Shown here: positions 40,886-50,050 of the stretch, piece by piece
Layout: every line of letters starts with the position of its first letter
How positions within the stretch are numbered: position 1 is the first letter of the stretch
Origin: a virus
Reading direction: 5' to 3' (one strand)
DNA length: 64,000 nt
Virus record (IMG/VR): IMGVR_UViG_3300020185_004577
Coordinates: 1-64,000 of that record
Notes under the pieces: model-generated
The model's database searches: none
What the model saw: only the letters and a program-made list of their open reading frames with translations
Told to the model about the DNA's origin: nothing
Position numbers and translations under genes: made by a program

Positions 40886-41850
40886 TACTTGCCACTATAC
40901 TTACTCCAGTCTTCATCAAATCTTAATTCCCAATCAGACCTATGCTCTTTTTTATAATTATTTAAGTCGGCAGTAGTATCTCTAACAAAACCATGAGCAG
41001 TACATAATATCTTATCCTTTACAGATATGTTAGTAATGTGATTTTTCTCTACAACAATAGCTGTTTTTATTGCAAAAGAAACATTAACACCTTCTTTAGT
41101 GGCGTAAACCTTGGTGGAATTAGAAAGTATGCCTCCCATTCTAACAATCAAGCTAGCCGCCTTAGTAATTCCTTTTCCTCCATAAGGAGTTAAAGTGTTT
41201 GCAATAGTTCCTTCATATGCATGATTTACAATTAGCAAACTTGCACTATAAGGAAAATCGGCACGTTTTGTTGCAGAAATTTGTTTTTCAATAACTCTAT
41301 GTATTTGTTGAGTTAACACTTTTGCAGTTTTCATAATAGCCCCATCTGCTTCTTTTTCAATTGCTTCCCTTTCTGCTTTACTAACTACATTTCCAATTGA
41401 GTCTATAATTACTAAAATGTCGGTAGGTAAATTACCTTCTCTTTGGTCTTTTAATCTATCTCTAACAAACTTTGTAATATCTTCAACCTCTTCAATAGAA
41501 TCTACATAAAGCATGTCTTCTTGAGATATGCCCATCTCTAGAGCATGACCCCAATTAAACTTCTTTTCTGTATTTATGAATATTGGTAAAATATCATTAT
41601 CAATAGCGCCTTTAGCTGCCTCAAGAGCTAAAGTAGATTTTCCAGAATCAGGATGTCCATAAACCATAGTAACACCATACATAGGTATTCCTGGCAATTG
41701 TGTCGTATCTTGATAAGCTCTTCCTAAAGGAATCCACTCATCCTCTTTGTATATAACCTCTTCTATATCTAACTTTTGTCTATAATCAGTTATAGAAAAT
41801 GTTTTTTTTGATTTTACTTTTGGTGTATCTTCTGCTTTTGATTTTGCCAT
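40885..41850 (-). CDS. uvsX: UvsX/RecA-like recombinase
   Basis: A 321-residue strand-exchange protein. Walker A GHPDSGKS is at 65-72; an ILVIIDSIGNVV Walker B follows. A glutamate-rich segment and the VNHAYEG loop are similar to UvsX. The C-terminal part carries KILCTAHGFVRD. It starts 19 nt after the gp32-like gene and overlaps the nuclease by one base. It probably supports recombination-dependent replication with gp32 and gp41. Confidence 0.92.
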   Translation of the reverse strand: MAKSKAEDTPKVKSKKTFSITDYRQKLDIEEVIYKEDEWIPLGRAYQDTTQLPGIPMYGVTMVYGHPDSGKSTLALEAAKGAIDNDILPIFINTEKKFNWGHALEMGISQEDMLYVDSIEEVEDITKFVRDRLKDQREGNLPTDILVIIDSIGNVVSKAEREAIEKEADGAIMKTAKVLTQQIHRVIEKQISATKRADFPYSASLLIVNHAYEGTIANTLTPYGGKGITKAASLIVRMGGILSNSTKVYATKEGVNVSFAIKTAIVVEKNHITNISVKDKILCTAHGFVRDTTADLNNYKKEHRSDWELRFDEDWSKYSGK

Positions 41851-41869
41851 TTTATTATTTTTTTATTTA

Positions 41870-42640
41870 TTAATTATTCGTATTATCTGTAGAACTTGGT
41901 GCTATAGTTGACTTGTCCAATATTTTTTTAATAGCATCATAAGGAAGTTCTATAAAAACTTCATTAATAGGCTTTACTAGACTTCTAAGTGTATTTGTCT
42001 TTTCCTCATCTGGAAGTCCGTGATGGTCTACCATTAGCGGCGACTTAACGGGTACTGGCATTAGGTTTGCAGTGTCAGAATCAATAGGAAAAGTTATATT
42101 TATATCATTACCTTGAGATACATGAGATATATCTCCATAGTATTTGTTTTTATAAAATCCTGCAATAGAATTTAGTACAGTCTTAGAGAACCCCCACCAT
42201 TTTGGCCCCTCATGCTCTTTACCTCTTATTACTACTGGCAAAAAGTGTCTGGTTTTGGCCATTTTCTTCTTTTTATCATCACTGTCTGGCTGTGTACTCA
42301 AATGCTCACAAATGGGACATGGTCTACCATACATTGATGGACAAACAACCATTTTTGATGTACCGACATTCCAGTGAAAATCAATTTTTTGATATGCCTT
42401 ACCTTCTAGTGGTGGAACTATTCTCAACTCCTCTCCTTCTTCTGGTAATTTTCCTTTTTTTGGATTATAAGTAACTTCTTTTAAGTCTACTTTTACTCGA
42501 TTACTTTTGTCATTAAATGAGTTTGCTTCCTCTACATCATTTAAAAACTGCTCAACATTCATGCCTTGACTTACATGTTGACTTTTTTGATTAGCTCCCC
42601 CAAATTCTTCATTTGAGGGAACAGTGTTTCCTTCGTTCAT
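41870..42640 (-). CDS. gp32-type single-stranded DNA-binding protein
   Basis: A 256-residue T4 gp32-like protein that coats single-stranded DNA at the replication fork. A zinc site of the gp32 type is visible: His in DFHWNVG, then CPSMYGRPCPIC (about 98-109), giving H-x10-C-x7-C-x2-C. The core is flanked by a basic N-terminus and an acidic or Ser/Thr-rich tail (STIAPSSTDNTNN). It has a leader of about 90 nt after a phage-type box and starts the recombination module. Translation control like that of T4 gene 32 is possible (see the leader element). Confidence 0.9.
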   Translation of the reverse strand: MNEGNTVPSNEEFGGANQKSQHVSQGMNVEQFLNDVEEANSFNDKSNRVKVDLKEVTYNPKKGKLPEEGEELRIVPPLEGKAYQKIDFHWNVGTSKMVVCPSMYGRPCPICEHLSTQPDSDDKKKKMAKTRHFLPVVIRGKEHEGPKWWGFSKTVLNSIAGFYKNKYYGDISHVSQGNDINITFPIDSDTANLMPVPVKSPLMVDHHGLPDEEKTNTLRSLVKPINEVFIELPYDAIKKILDKSTIAPSSTDNTNN

Positions 42641-42730
42641 TTTTCTCTTTTTAAAGTTTTAATCAGTCTAAATCGCTATCTTAAGCTTGTTGGCGACTGT
42701 GTAAATAACTCTCTATTTTTAGAGTTCAAT
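42641..42730 (-). promoter_or_regulatory. Long structured leader of the gp32-like gene
   Basis: About 90 nt separate the gene from its phage-type box. Within it a 6-bp stem (AACTCT / AGAGTT at 42707-42726) with an 8-nt loop lies near the 5' end, and A-rich tracts follow. T4 gp32 represses its own translation through a leader structure, so a similar switch is plausible but unproven. Confidence 0.4.
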
Positions 42731-42738
42731 TATAAATA
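42731..42738 (-). promoter_or_regulatory. Phage-type promoter motif (TATTTATA)
   Basis: Minus-strand TTTCTATTTATAATTG, 90 nt before the gp32-like ATG. It is the most distant such box in the window. Confidence 0.4.
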
Positions 42739-42814
42739 GAAATATTTTTTAATTTCTTGTACAAAGAAACATAAAAGAAGATTAAAATGCAACATATTTT
42801 AAAATAAAAATAAA

Positions 42815-42852
42815 ACACTTTTCAACAAAAATATTACAGTGTTGAAAAGTGT
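42815..42852 (-). terminator. Strong intrinsic terminator after DNA polymerase
   Basis: A 13-bp perfect stem (ACACTTTTCAACA / TGTTGAAAAGTGT) with a 12-nt loop ends in a T-rich stretch on the minus strand, 3 nt after the polymerase stop. Confidence 0.9.
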
Positions 42853-42854
42853 AA

Positions 42855-44486
42855 CTATATACACTCCATATAATTTTTGCCCGATGAAAAATCAACATCA
42901 AAAACCATATCATTATACTTGGATAATATATTTGTTATTTCATCAATTGAACTCATATCGTCTGGGTGTATGTCCATAACAAAAGAATCATGAACTTGAA
43001 ACATGAAAGAGGATTTACTATTTTTAAGCCATAATTTTAACTCTTGAATTTTATCAACAACTATTTCAGTGGCAGTCGATTGAACATAATTATTAAAAGC
43101 TGCATAAGACTTATTGGGCTTAATTAAAGTTCCAAAAGGATTTATTATATATCCCAACTCTTTATATACACTGTTTATATATTCTGATGTTGTTAATATT
43201 GGAGATAAAAATAATTTTATATTATTTAAACACTCATCTACATCAACACTGTCTATTTGTGATATTATATTTTTAACTAATTTATCTCCTCCACCATAAA
43301 GAATGGCATGATTTACATCTTTTGCTACTTTTCTATGAGTTTTGGTAATTTCCACATCTAAAAACATTGATTTTGCAGCATTATAATGCAAATCAGAATT
43401 CATGTTTTTTAATATAAAATCTTCATCTCTAGACAAATACATAGAAAGCCTAGTTTCAAAAGACTTATAATCAAAAACTATAATAGTACCATTTTCATAT
43501 CTAGATATTATTTGATTTCTTATAACACTATCTTTGGGTAGCATTTGTGGATTAAAAGAATCAACACAATTTATCCTACCCGTTATAGTTCTTTTGTCAG
43601 AATACCTAAGCATTAAATATTTTTTGCCGTTTTCCCAAGTGCTTCTAACACCATTTGGAACCTTAAAGTTAGGCTCAAAATATATTTTATTAGTAGATAA
43701 CCATGAAGTTATTTTATCTTTTACGGTCTGTCTCATGCAAGAGTTTAACTCATCTTTTGTAACCTCGTGATTATCTCTTATTATTTTCATTAAAATAGGT
43801 ATATTTCTATACATGTTTCTTCCTAAAAACATTCTATTAAAATCTTTTGGCTCTATATAGTGTGAGTATTTAGACCAGAATATATTTTCTGTTGTCATAA
43901 CATCTCTTATTTGGTCTATATAAACGTATTTAACAGAATTTTGATAACTAAATAACGTACATTCAATTTTATTAATAAGTCCTGTTAATATTTTTCTAGA
44001 ATCTTTACCCACATATTCTAAACTAGGTATACTTATAGTATAAGTATCTGATTCATTTTGAATATAGCACACATTTTTGTGAAAATATATAAAAGACCTT
44101 GAATTTTTATTTATATTTTTCAATAGAAAATCTCTTAACTCACCATCTACTATAGCATCATATGAAATGGGTTTTTTGTGAAAAAATTTTTTTATAGAAT
44201 ACTCTAAAAAAGACTTTATATCAGACTTGTTCTTTTCTTCTTTTTCAGTTAAACTAAAAGTCCAAAACAAATTATCGCTTATTTTACTAGACAAAATAGA
44301 CTGTTCTGGGTACATTTCTTTAACTTTATTCCATCCTAAAATTAAAGTTGGGACTACCGTCTCCAAATTGATATCTATATTATCTATTATATCTAAGGCA
44401 AAATCTCCATAATGAGCATTTATATAATCCAAATCATCTGATGAATAAGGGAATATTTTACAAATCTTTATCAAATTATGAAGCAT
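42855..44486 (-). CDS. Family A DNA polymerase
   Basis: A 543-residue polymerase of the Pol I family. Motif A is FDYKSFETRL, with Lys where DYSQIE-type proteins have Ser. Motif B is RKVAKDVNHAILYG (K and Y-G conserved). Motif C is QVHDSFVMD (about 497-505), with the catalytic His-Asp. No 3'-5' exonuclease motif is visible in the first 200 residues, and no 5' nuclease domain. It could use the DnaQ-like exonuclease and FEN nuclease of this window in trans. It is the only DNA polymerase seen here. A strong terminator follows. Confidence 0.9.
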   Translation of the reverse strand: MLHNLIKICKIFPYSSDDLDYINAHYGDFALDIIDNIDINLETVVPTLILGWNKVKEMYPEQSILSSKISDNLFWTFSLTEKEEKNKSDIKSFLEYSIKKFFHKKPISYDAIVDGELRDFLLKNINKNSRSFIYFHKNVCYIQNESDTYTISIPSLEYVGKDSRKILTGLINKIECTLFSYQNSVKYVYIDQIRDVMTTENIFWSKYSHYIEPKDFNRMFLGRNMYRNIPILMKIIRDNHEVTKDELNSCMRQTVKDKITSWLSTNKIYFEPNFKVPNGVRSTWENGKKYLMLRYSDKRTITGRINCVDSFNPQMLPKDSVIRNQIISRYENGTIIVFDYKSFETRLSMYLSRDEDFILKNMNSDLHYNAAKSMFLDVEITKTHRKVAKDVNHAILYGGGDKLVKNIISQIDSVDVDECLNNIKLFLSPILTTSEYINSVYKELGYIINPFGTLIKPNKSYAAFNNYVQSTATEIVVDKIQELKLWLKNSKSSFMFQVHDSFVMDIHPDDMSSIDEITNILSKYNDMVFDVDFSSGKNYMECI

Positions 44487-44490
44487 GTGA

Positions 44491-44498
44491 CAAATGTA
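44491..44498 (-). promoter_or_regulatory. Host-type -7 box (TACATTTG) at the polymerase start
   Basis: TACATTTG lies only 4 nt before the polymerase ATG. The -33 region is T-rich without TTTG. If used, transcription would begin near the ATG, giving a leaderless message. Confidence 0.35.
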
Positions 44499-44624
44499 TA
44501 AATTATTTGTAATATAAAAAATTATAAACTTATGGTTTTATGTCTATTCTATTAAAAAAACATTTTTAATAAGTATTTTATTGACTTATGCCTCTTACTT
44601 GTTGTCAGATATATAACTACGAAT

Positions 44625-47600
44625 TTAACCTTTTTCCTTAAGTATAGTCACTCCTTGTCCTTCAAAGTTTTTGTTAATATATTCAACAAATGCTGGAGCT
44701 CTTCCTTGAGCTCTTCTCATTCCTCCTAGTTTGTCATTAGGACTCAACTTCTTTTTTACTGCAGCAACTGTTTTGCCTGGCCCTGTGTTCAAATGATAAT
44801 AAAAGAATACTGCGTTTTTTAAATCTGGGAATGTTACACCATTGTCGGGACATCCATAACCCTCCTGCCTTGTGGTATACCCAGTTTTTTTTGTTCCAAA
44901 TCTTGATGTCCTTCTTCTGCCATTAAAAAAACCAACTAAAGCAGCTGTCGCTACATCTTCTTCTAACAATCTTTCAGGATACCTTATAAGGTCAACTCCT
45001 GAGTTTTTGGCAGCCTTTTCATATCCAGATTTAAACGTGATTTGATTGTATCCTCTTCCTCTATATTTCCAACCATCACCTTTACGTGTGTTCCCATAAC
45101 CATTTGTTCTTATACCTACTGGCTTTTGTGTATAAACAATATTTGCAATTTTTTCTTGATATTTGTCTGAATCAGCCTTTTTTGTTTTTGGATTAACAAA
45201 ACCACCTTTTACAGGGTCGTTCTTTTTAAAATAACTCCAAACTTCTGGCAGTCTACTGGCGCTGTAAAGAAACCCTTCTGACTTTAAATCGAAACTACTT
45301 TCTTTGCTACATATAGATAATACCGATGCGATAGCAAAATTACTCGTAATACCTTCTTCTACGCATTTTTTTATAATTTTATCTATTCTTCTCTTTTTGG
45401 TGCTGCTTCTTAAGTATGATGCAACAGTTTTAGAGCCTTTATCAGTACCAGTGACTGCGTAGTCTCCACCAGTTCCGCCGCCACCACCAGCACCTCCACC
45501 ATCACTAGCGGGGTCTTCTGAATTAAGCTTCTCTTGTAACTCCTTGTCTTCTGCAGCTGAACTTGTTGACGCTTTTTCTAAAGGAGCTTCTTTAGCTATT
45601 CCTGCAGCATCCTCAAAGTCTTGAAGAGTTATTGGTAGAACTCCACCATAACTATTTCCTCCATATCTCATTTTTATTCCCGACAAATCTGTAGTCATAT
45701 CGTTGGGAGTTATTTTGTGATTCACTTTAATAATTTGATATAGACCAGTAAAAATAGTGTGATTTTCTAAAAAGAAAAACTGAAGAGGTGATATTTGGGA
45801 ATTTCCAATAGTTTCAACCCCAGCCTTGTAACTTCTTCCCTCAAAAACAGAAAGTAAACTACAGTCAGTGGTTACGGTTTTATTTTTGTTATCGTTATCT
45901 ACAATTGCTTGTAAATTAACTATACTTTCAGCTGTAACCTTATTTTCATCAGTGCTAACTTGTACATTTTTAATAATTTTATTTGTAGGGTCTCCAAATG
46001 CTATTGGGAAAGCTTCAACTTCAAAGGTTCTTAAATCTTTTACAGCAGACTGCTTTTTTTCCGTATCATTACCCACTAAAGTTCTACTTTCTGGTGTTGG
46101 TTGGAACATAACTTGGAAAAAGTTACCTATTCTTGGACCCATCATTTCATGGGGTCTAAAAATGTCAGTCACTTTATCGTATCTTGCATTTCCACATATA
46201 GGGAAAAACATAAAGTTATTTTTGGTACACAATTGCTGAAACATATTTAATGTGGTAGTATTTGCTTTTGCCGCATAAAGTGGAGCTAAACTAATTAATG
46301 CATCTTTCACTTTAACATCACTAGCCCCAATAGCCTGAAGAGGATAGTCATACCTAAAACCTCCACCAAGAACACTTCCATTATTCCTTTCTCTAGAAGA
46401 GGGGGTTTTAGCGGGGGGAACTTCGCTTCCATAAACTTTCTGCATTTCTATTGCTACATTCGGAGTTAGCGTTGCTGGTTCTCCTACTTGATTTATTCTA
46501 CTTCCATCACTTTTTCCTCCCAATATTTGCCACTGATGAAAAAGTGTGTGCATTTGTTTATATATCAAATCTTCATGCTCTCCAGCTTTGCCTAATATTT
46601 GTCCAAAAACTTTATCTACTTCATCTTGTATTTTTTGTATTTTAGGCAACAATCCCAAAGCTAACTTTCTCAAAAAGACTAAAGCCATCTGAGAATAATC
46701 ACCCTCATCGTTGAATGCACTAATTGGATTGTTTTTATTTCGAGTAGAGCCAACTGGTGCTCTGTTTTCTTTTGCATTCAAACCTCCCGCAATTGGAGTA
46801 AATGATTGACTTGTTTCATCCCTTGATGGATATTGAGCATATGGAGCTATAATTACTGGTGTCTGTTCGACATTAATAAAGTTGCCTTGTGCTCCACCGT
46901 CTGAACTTGATTCACCATGTGTTGGTCCAAAATATTGTCGCCAACTAAAAGTATCAGGCCTAAAATATTCGGGTACTGAGCTTCTAGTGTCTACACTACT
47001 TGCCTTTTTGTAATTATATAATGAAAAGCCAACACCGTTACCTCCATACTTTGACGAATCACCAAAACCAAAAAGAATGTCTCCTCCACCAGTGTATCCT
47101 GCCAATCTTTTGTTAAAAAAAAGAAGAAATTGATTTGTTACTTTGGCTCCATCTGGCTCTTGTTCGTCTTCTGGCACTCGTGTTGAATCTAAAGTTATTA
47201 CTTTGGCCACCTCATCTTCTACAGCTTCATTATCCTTTTGTTCATCTTCTTCTTCATCGCCTGTTGCTGTTGGCACAAGCCCCGGATTTTCTAATGCGCC
47301 ACCAACTCTTGAAACATCTCCAGAATCACTAAAAACAACATATTCTGTATAATTACCTTCCTCTCGAGAGCCGAAACCTGGGGTTCCTCCATATCCAGTA
47401 TGAGCAAACACAACGCCACCCATTCCTACCCACGAACCTAAGCTGGTCTTAAAATCCATACCATTACCCCAAGTAGGAGATACAGTTGTACCTTTTTTAC
47501 CAAGATTTTTTTGTTTTGTAGTTTGTCCAAAAAATGCTTTTTCACTGCCAATTAAATTTGCAAAAACTTCCTCAAATGTATACATTATCACACCTGCATT

Positions 47601-49646
47601 TTTCAATTCTGTACCAAGAGCGTTGGTTCTATTCATTACATTATTTTTATTATCATAGAATGAACCTAATTTACTTTTCATAGAAGAATATGTAATCATT
47701 CTTACATCTGGAAAACCGTCTCTTAAAAAATTTACAATTCTTTTACCTTGAGCCGTTGTGGTCAAAGCAGCTAATCCTGGGTTAATTACAATGCCTCGCC
47801 TCATAACTCCACCAGAGCCAAAATTCCACATGCGAACAGAATCAAGGTCAGCGTCTGGCCTTTGTATCCAAGCTCTTATTGCGATGCAAAATTCTTTTAA
47901 CTTCTGCAAGCCTTCAGTGTCTAATTGAGCTAGAACAACGTCTGTAATGTTAGCCAAATCTGAACTCGCCAAACTTCTTATTTTATCATAATCTTGATTT
48001 TTCTTATAATCTCCAGTATAAAACCTAGTATTACCATTTGGCTCTAAATTACCAGGTAATGCAGGATTAAAGCTTTGAGTTAAAAAACCAGCTATACCCG
48101 CTCTTTTAACCATTATAGACGCTATCATAGACCAATCATTCTGTCCCAAATAAGGATTGTCAGCGCCTATTTCCATATTATTTATAATATGTTTTATAGT
48201 TTTGTCACCACCCTCAGCAGCTTCTTTTTGCAAAGCCCTATTTTCTGCAATACCAAAACTTATAGCTGTAATAAAATCATTAACAAACTTTTTTTCAAAA
48301 TTTTCAGTACCCAAGCCTTTTGCTGGTATTTGGTTTCCCAAATCTTTTTTTCCATCTTTTGACTTATCAAATATCATAGGATAATATCTTCCTATGGTTT
48401 TATTTTCTTCTGCCTTATTTCTCTCTTCAACGTTATTAAGGTAACCTTGCTCTCCTGCATCTATTATGTACCCCATTATATAGGCAGTGTCTCTAGCGAT
48501 TCTGCTAAACACTTCAGAAATAGTCAACTTTTGCAACTCGCTTCTATTTTCTTTATAAAGATTAGCCTTTATTGCATTCTCTATTATTTCTAAATTCGAA
48601 TCTATTATAGGATTAAGCTTTTTAGCTCCTGTTTTTAATTTTTCTATATCAGTATTACTTACATTACCTCCAAACTTTGGCAGCTTGATATTAGAAGCTC
48701 CTGGAGTTGAGGAAATTTTAACTTTCCAATTTTCTATATTACGTAAACTAGGACTTAAATTTTTCAATGCAGGGATTAATATTTCATCATCTTCCGTGTA
48801 AGCATTATCTTTAGGTTTAGTAATTTTTATAGGTACAAAATCAGGTATTTCACCTCTACCAGGTATTTTACTTGATATTATATTTTCTCCTCCATCTTCA
48901 TTAAATGTTAATTCTCCACTTACAACGCCTTGTATTGGGTCTCTTTTGGCTAGTTGTAATTTGGCAACTATTTCATCGTACTCTTTAGTTAAATTTGCAG
49001 TCTCAACCTCTATCGTCTTACCAATGTACATCAAATCAATAATACTTTCTGTTGCTTCTATATAAGTTTTACTATCTTTTCCTATGTTAGTGTCTAACCT
49101 ATCGGCTCTCAATTTTTTAGCAGCATACAAATATAAAAACGGTATATCTGCAAACATACCCCATTGATTAGGCACAAAAGTTGCCTTTATAGTATAACTT
49201 CCATCATCAGAATTGTATTGAGTAGATGTGGTTTTCATATTTAGCAACCATGTAACAGGAGCTCCTAAATATCCTTTAAATGTAAATACAAACTTAGGTG
49301 GAGGCCACTGAAAAAGAGCAGCATAATTAACTCCATCAGCATCGACATCATACGTTTCTCCAAAAACTGTTTTTCCAAACAAGTCTTTAAACTCTATTTC
49401 CACAATAGGCTGAAGAGATGTATTTGTTTCAATTTTTACGTTAGTAATTCCAAAACCTATCTGCCTTCTAAAAAAACCAGTTTTAAAAGTGGGTAATCCT
49501 GTAAAGTCTTCAACTTGACTTATAAACCCAGTGTCTGGGTCTGTTACTACAGCACCTTCATTGCTTATAGTTGTCAGTCTAACATCTAAATATAAATCTC
49601 TCTCATCAAACTGTAAATCAGCTATATTTTCTGGGATTACTGGCAT
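44625..49646 (-). CDS. Giant baseplate hub/spike protein with GH19 lysin domain
   Basis: A 1673-residue tail protein. The N-terminal part (1-200) has beta-rich, baseplate-like sequence (FGITNVKIETNTSLQPIVEI). The middle contains many loops and Gly-rich stretches. About 1330-1390 resembles a hub segment (FFLENHTIFTGLYQIIKV). The last 230 residues match GH19/chitinase-type peptidoglycan lysins: SICSKESSF with the catalytic-type Glu, and GNTRKGDGWKYRGRGYNQI. The Gly-rich linker (about 1410) separates hub and enzyme. It is the tail-associated cell-wall enzyme used in DNA entry. It lies 9 nt after the gp53-like gene. Confidence 0.85.
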   Translation of the reverse strand: MPVIPENIADLQFDERDLYLDVRLTTISNEGAVVTDPDTGFISQVEDFTGLPTFKTGFFRRQIGFGITNVKIETNTSLQPIVEIEFKDLFGKTVFGETYDVDADGVNYAALFQWPPPKFVFTFKGYLGAPVTWLLNMKTTSTQYNSDDGSYTIKATFVPNQWGMFADIPFLYLYAAKKLRADRLDTNIGKDSKTYIEATESIIDLMYIGKTIEVETANLTKEYDEIVAKLQLAKRDPIQGVVSGELTFNEDGGENIISSKIPGRGEIPDFVPIKITKPKDNAYTEDDEILIPALKNLSPSLRNIENWKVKISSTPGASNIKLPKFGGNVSNTDIEKLKTGAKKLNPIIDSNLEIIENAIKANLYKENRSELQKLTISEVFSRIARDTAYIMGYIIDAGEQGYLNNVEERNKAEENKTIGRYYPMIFDKSKDGKKDLGNQIPAKGLGTENFEKKFVNDFITAISFGIAENRALQKEAAEGGDKTIKHIINNMEIGADNPYLGQNDWSMIASIMVKRAGIAGFLTQSFNPALPGNLEPNGNTRFYTGDYKKNQDYDKIRSLASSDLANITDVVLAQLDTEGLQKLKEFCIAIRAWIQRPDADLDSVRMWNFGSGGVMRRGIVINPGLAALTTTAQGKRIVNFLRDGFPDVRMITYSSMKSKLGSFYDNKNNVMNRTNALGTELKNAGVIMYTFEEVFANLIGSEKAFFGQTTKQKNLGKKGTTVSPTWGNGMDFKTSLGSWVGMGGVVFAHTGYGGTPGFGSREEGNYTEYVVFSDSGDVSRVGGALENPGLVPTATGDEEEDEQKDNEAVEDEVAKVITLDSTRVPEDEQEPDGAKVTNQFLLFFNKRLAGYTGGGDILFGFGDSSKYGGNGVGFSLYNYKKASSVDTRSSVPEYFRPDTFSWRQYFGPTHGESSSDGGAQGNFINVEQTPVIIAPYAQYPSRDETSQSFTPIAGGLNAKENRAPVGSTRNKNNPISAFNDEGDYSQMALVFLRKLALGLLPKIQKIQDEVDKVFGQILGKAGEHEDLIYKQMHTLFHQWQILGGKSDGSRINQVGEPATLTPNVAIEMQKVYGSEVPPAKTPSSRERNNGSVLGGGFRYDYPLQAIGASDVKVKDALISLAPLYAAKANTTTLNMFQQLCTKNNFMFFPICGNARYDKVTDIFRPHEMMGPRIGNFFQVMFQPTPESRTLVGNDTEKKQSAVKDLRTFEVEAFPIAFGDPTNKIIKNVQVSTDENKVTAESIVNLQAIVDNDNKNKTVTTDCSLLSVFEGRSYKAGVETIGNSQISPLQFFFLENHTIFTGLYQIIKVNHKITPNDMTTDLSGIKMRYGGNSYGGVLPITLQDFEDAAGIAKEAPLEKASTSSAAEDKELQEKLNSEDPASDGGGAGGGGGTGGDYAVTGTDKGSKTVASYLRSSTKKRRIDKIIKKCVEEGITSNFAIASVLSICSKESSFDLKSEGFLYSASRLPEVWSYFKKNDPVKGGFVNPKTKKADSDKYQEKIANIVYTQKPVGIRTNGYGNTRKGDGWKYRGRGYNQITFKSGYEKAAKNSGVDLIRYPERLLEEDVATAALVGFFNGRRRTSRFGTKKTGYTTRQEGYGCPDNGVTFPDLKNAVFFYYHLNTGPGKTVAAVKKKLSPNDKLGGMRRAQGRAPAFVEYINKNFEGQGVTILKEKG

Positions 49647-49655
49647 TTTCTGTAT

Positions 49656-49967
49656 TTAGTTTATTGATTTTTTTCTTAACAACTTACCCTCCACTTCGGT
49701 CAAAACTTCTCTTAAAGGCAGTGGGATTCGAATCACAGCTTCCTTAGGAATGTCAAATTCCATATAGTACTCTGGGTTTGCCATCAAAATAAGCCATCCG
49801 TAAGTATCATCTTCGTAAACTTCTGCAGATATTCTGTCTAATCTAGTTTTATCAGAATTATAAACCCTAAAAACATCAGTATCTCTTTCATTTATTTTTA
49901 TAGGAGGCATTATCTCTGTGCCTTTTGCGTTTTTTGTCCTTAACAACTTATATCTATCTCTTCCCAT
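49656..49967 (-). CDS. gp53-like baseplate wedge protein
   Basis: A 103-residue protein with the LysM-like arrangement of gp53 and tail protein X: TRLDRISAEVYEDDTYGWLILMANPEYY (split as TRLDRISAEVYEDDTY and GWLILMANPE), then EAVIRIPLPLREVL. It helps connect wedge and baseplate. It sits between the repeat baseplate protein and the hub gene, which is where such a protein is expected. Confidence 0.75.
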   Translation of the reverse strand: MGRDRYKLLRTKNAKGTEIMPPIKINERDTDVFRVYNSDKTRLDRISAEVYEDDTYGWLILMANPEYYMEFDIPKEAVIRIPLPLREVLTEVEGKLLRKKSIN

Positions 49968-49988
49968 TATTGTTTAATATATACTATC

Positions 49989-49996
49989 AATAAATA
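49989..49996 (-). promoter_or_regulatory. Phage-type promoter motif (TATTTATT)
   Basis: Minus-strand CTAATAATATTTATTGATAG ends 21 nt before the gp53-like ATG. Confidence 0.45.
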
Positions 49997-50050
49997 TTAT
50001 TAGTTATTTTTTATACAAAATAAAACAAAAAAATAAAATGTAAACAGAAG

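Noticed and set aside
47135-47352. Leu/Ser-rich plus-strand reading frames
   Set aside because: They lie opposite the hub gene and reflect its codon pattern.
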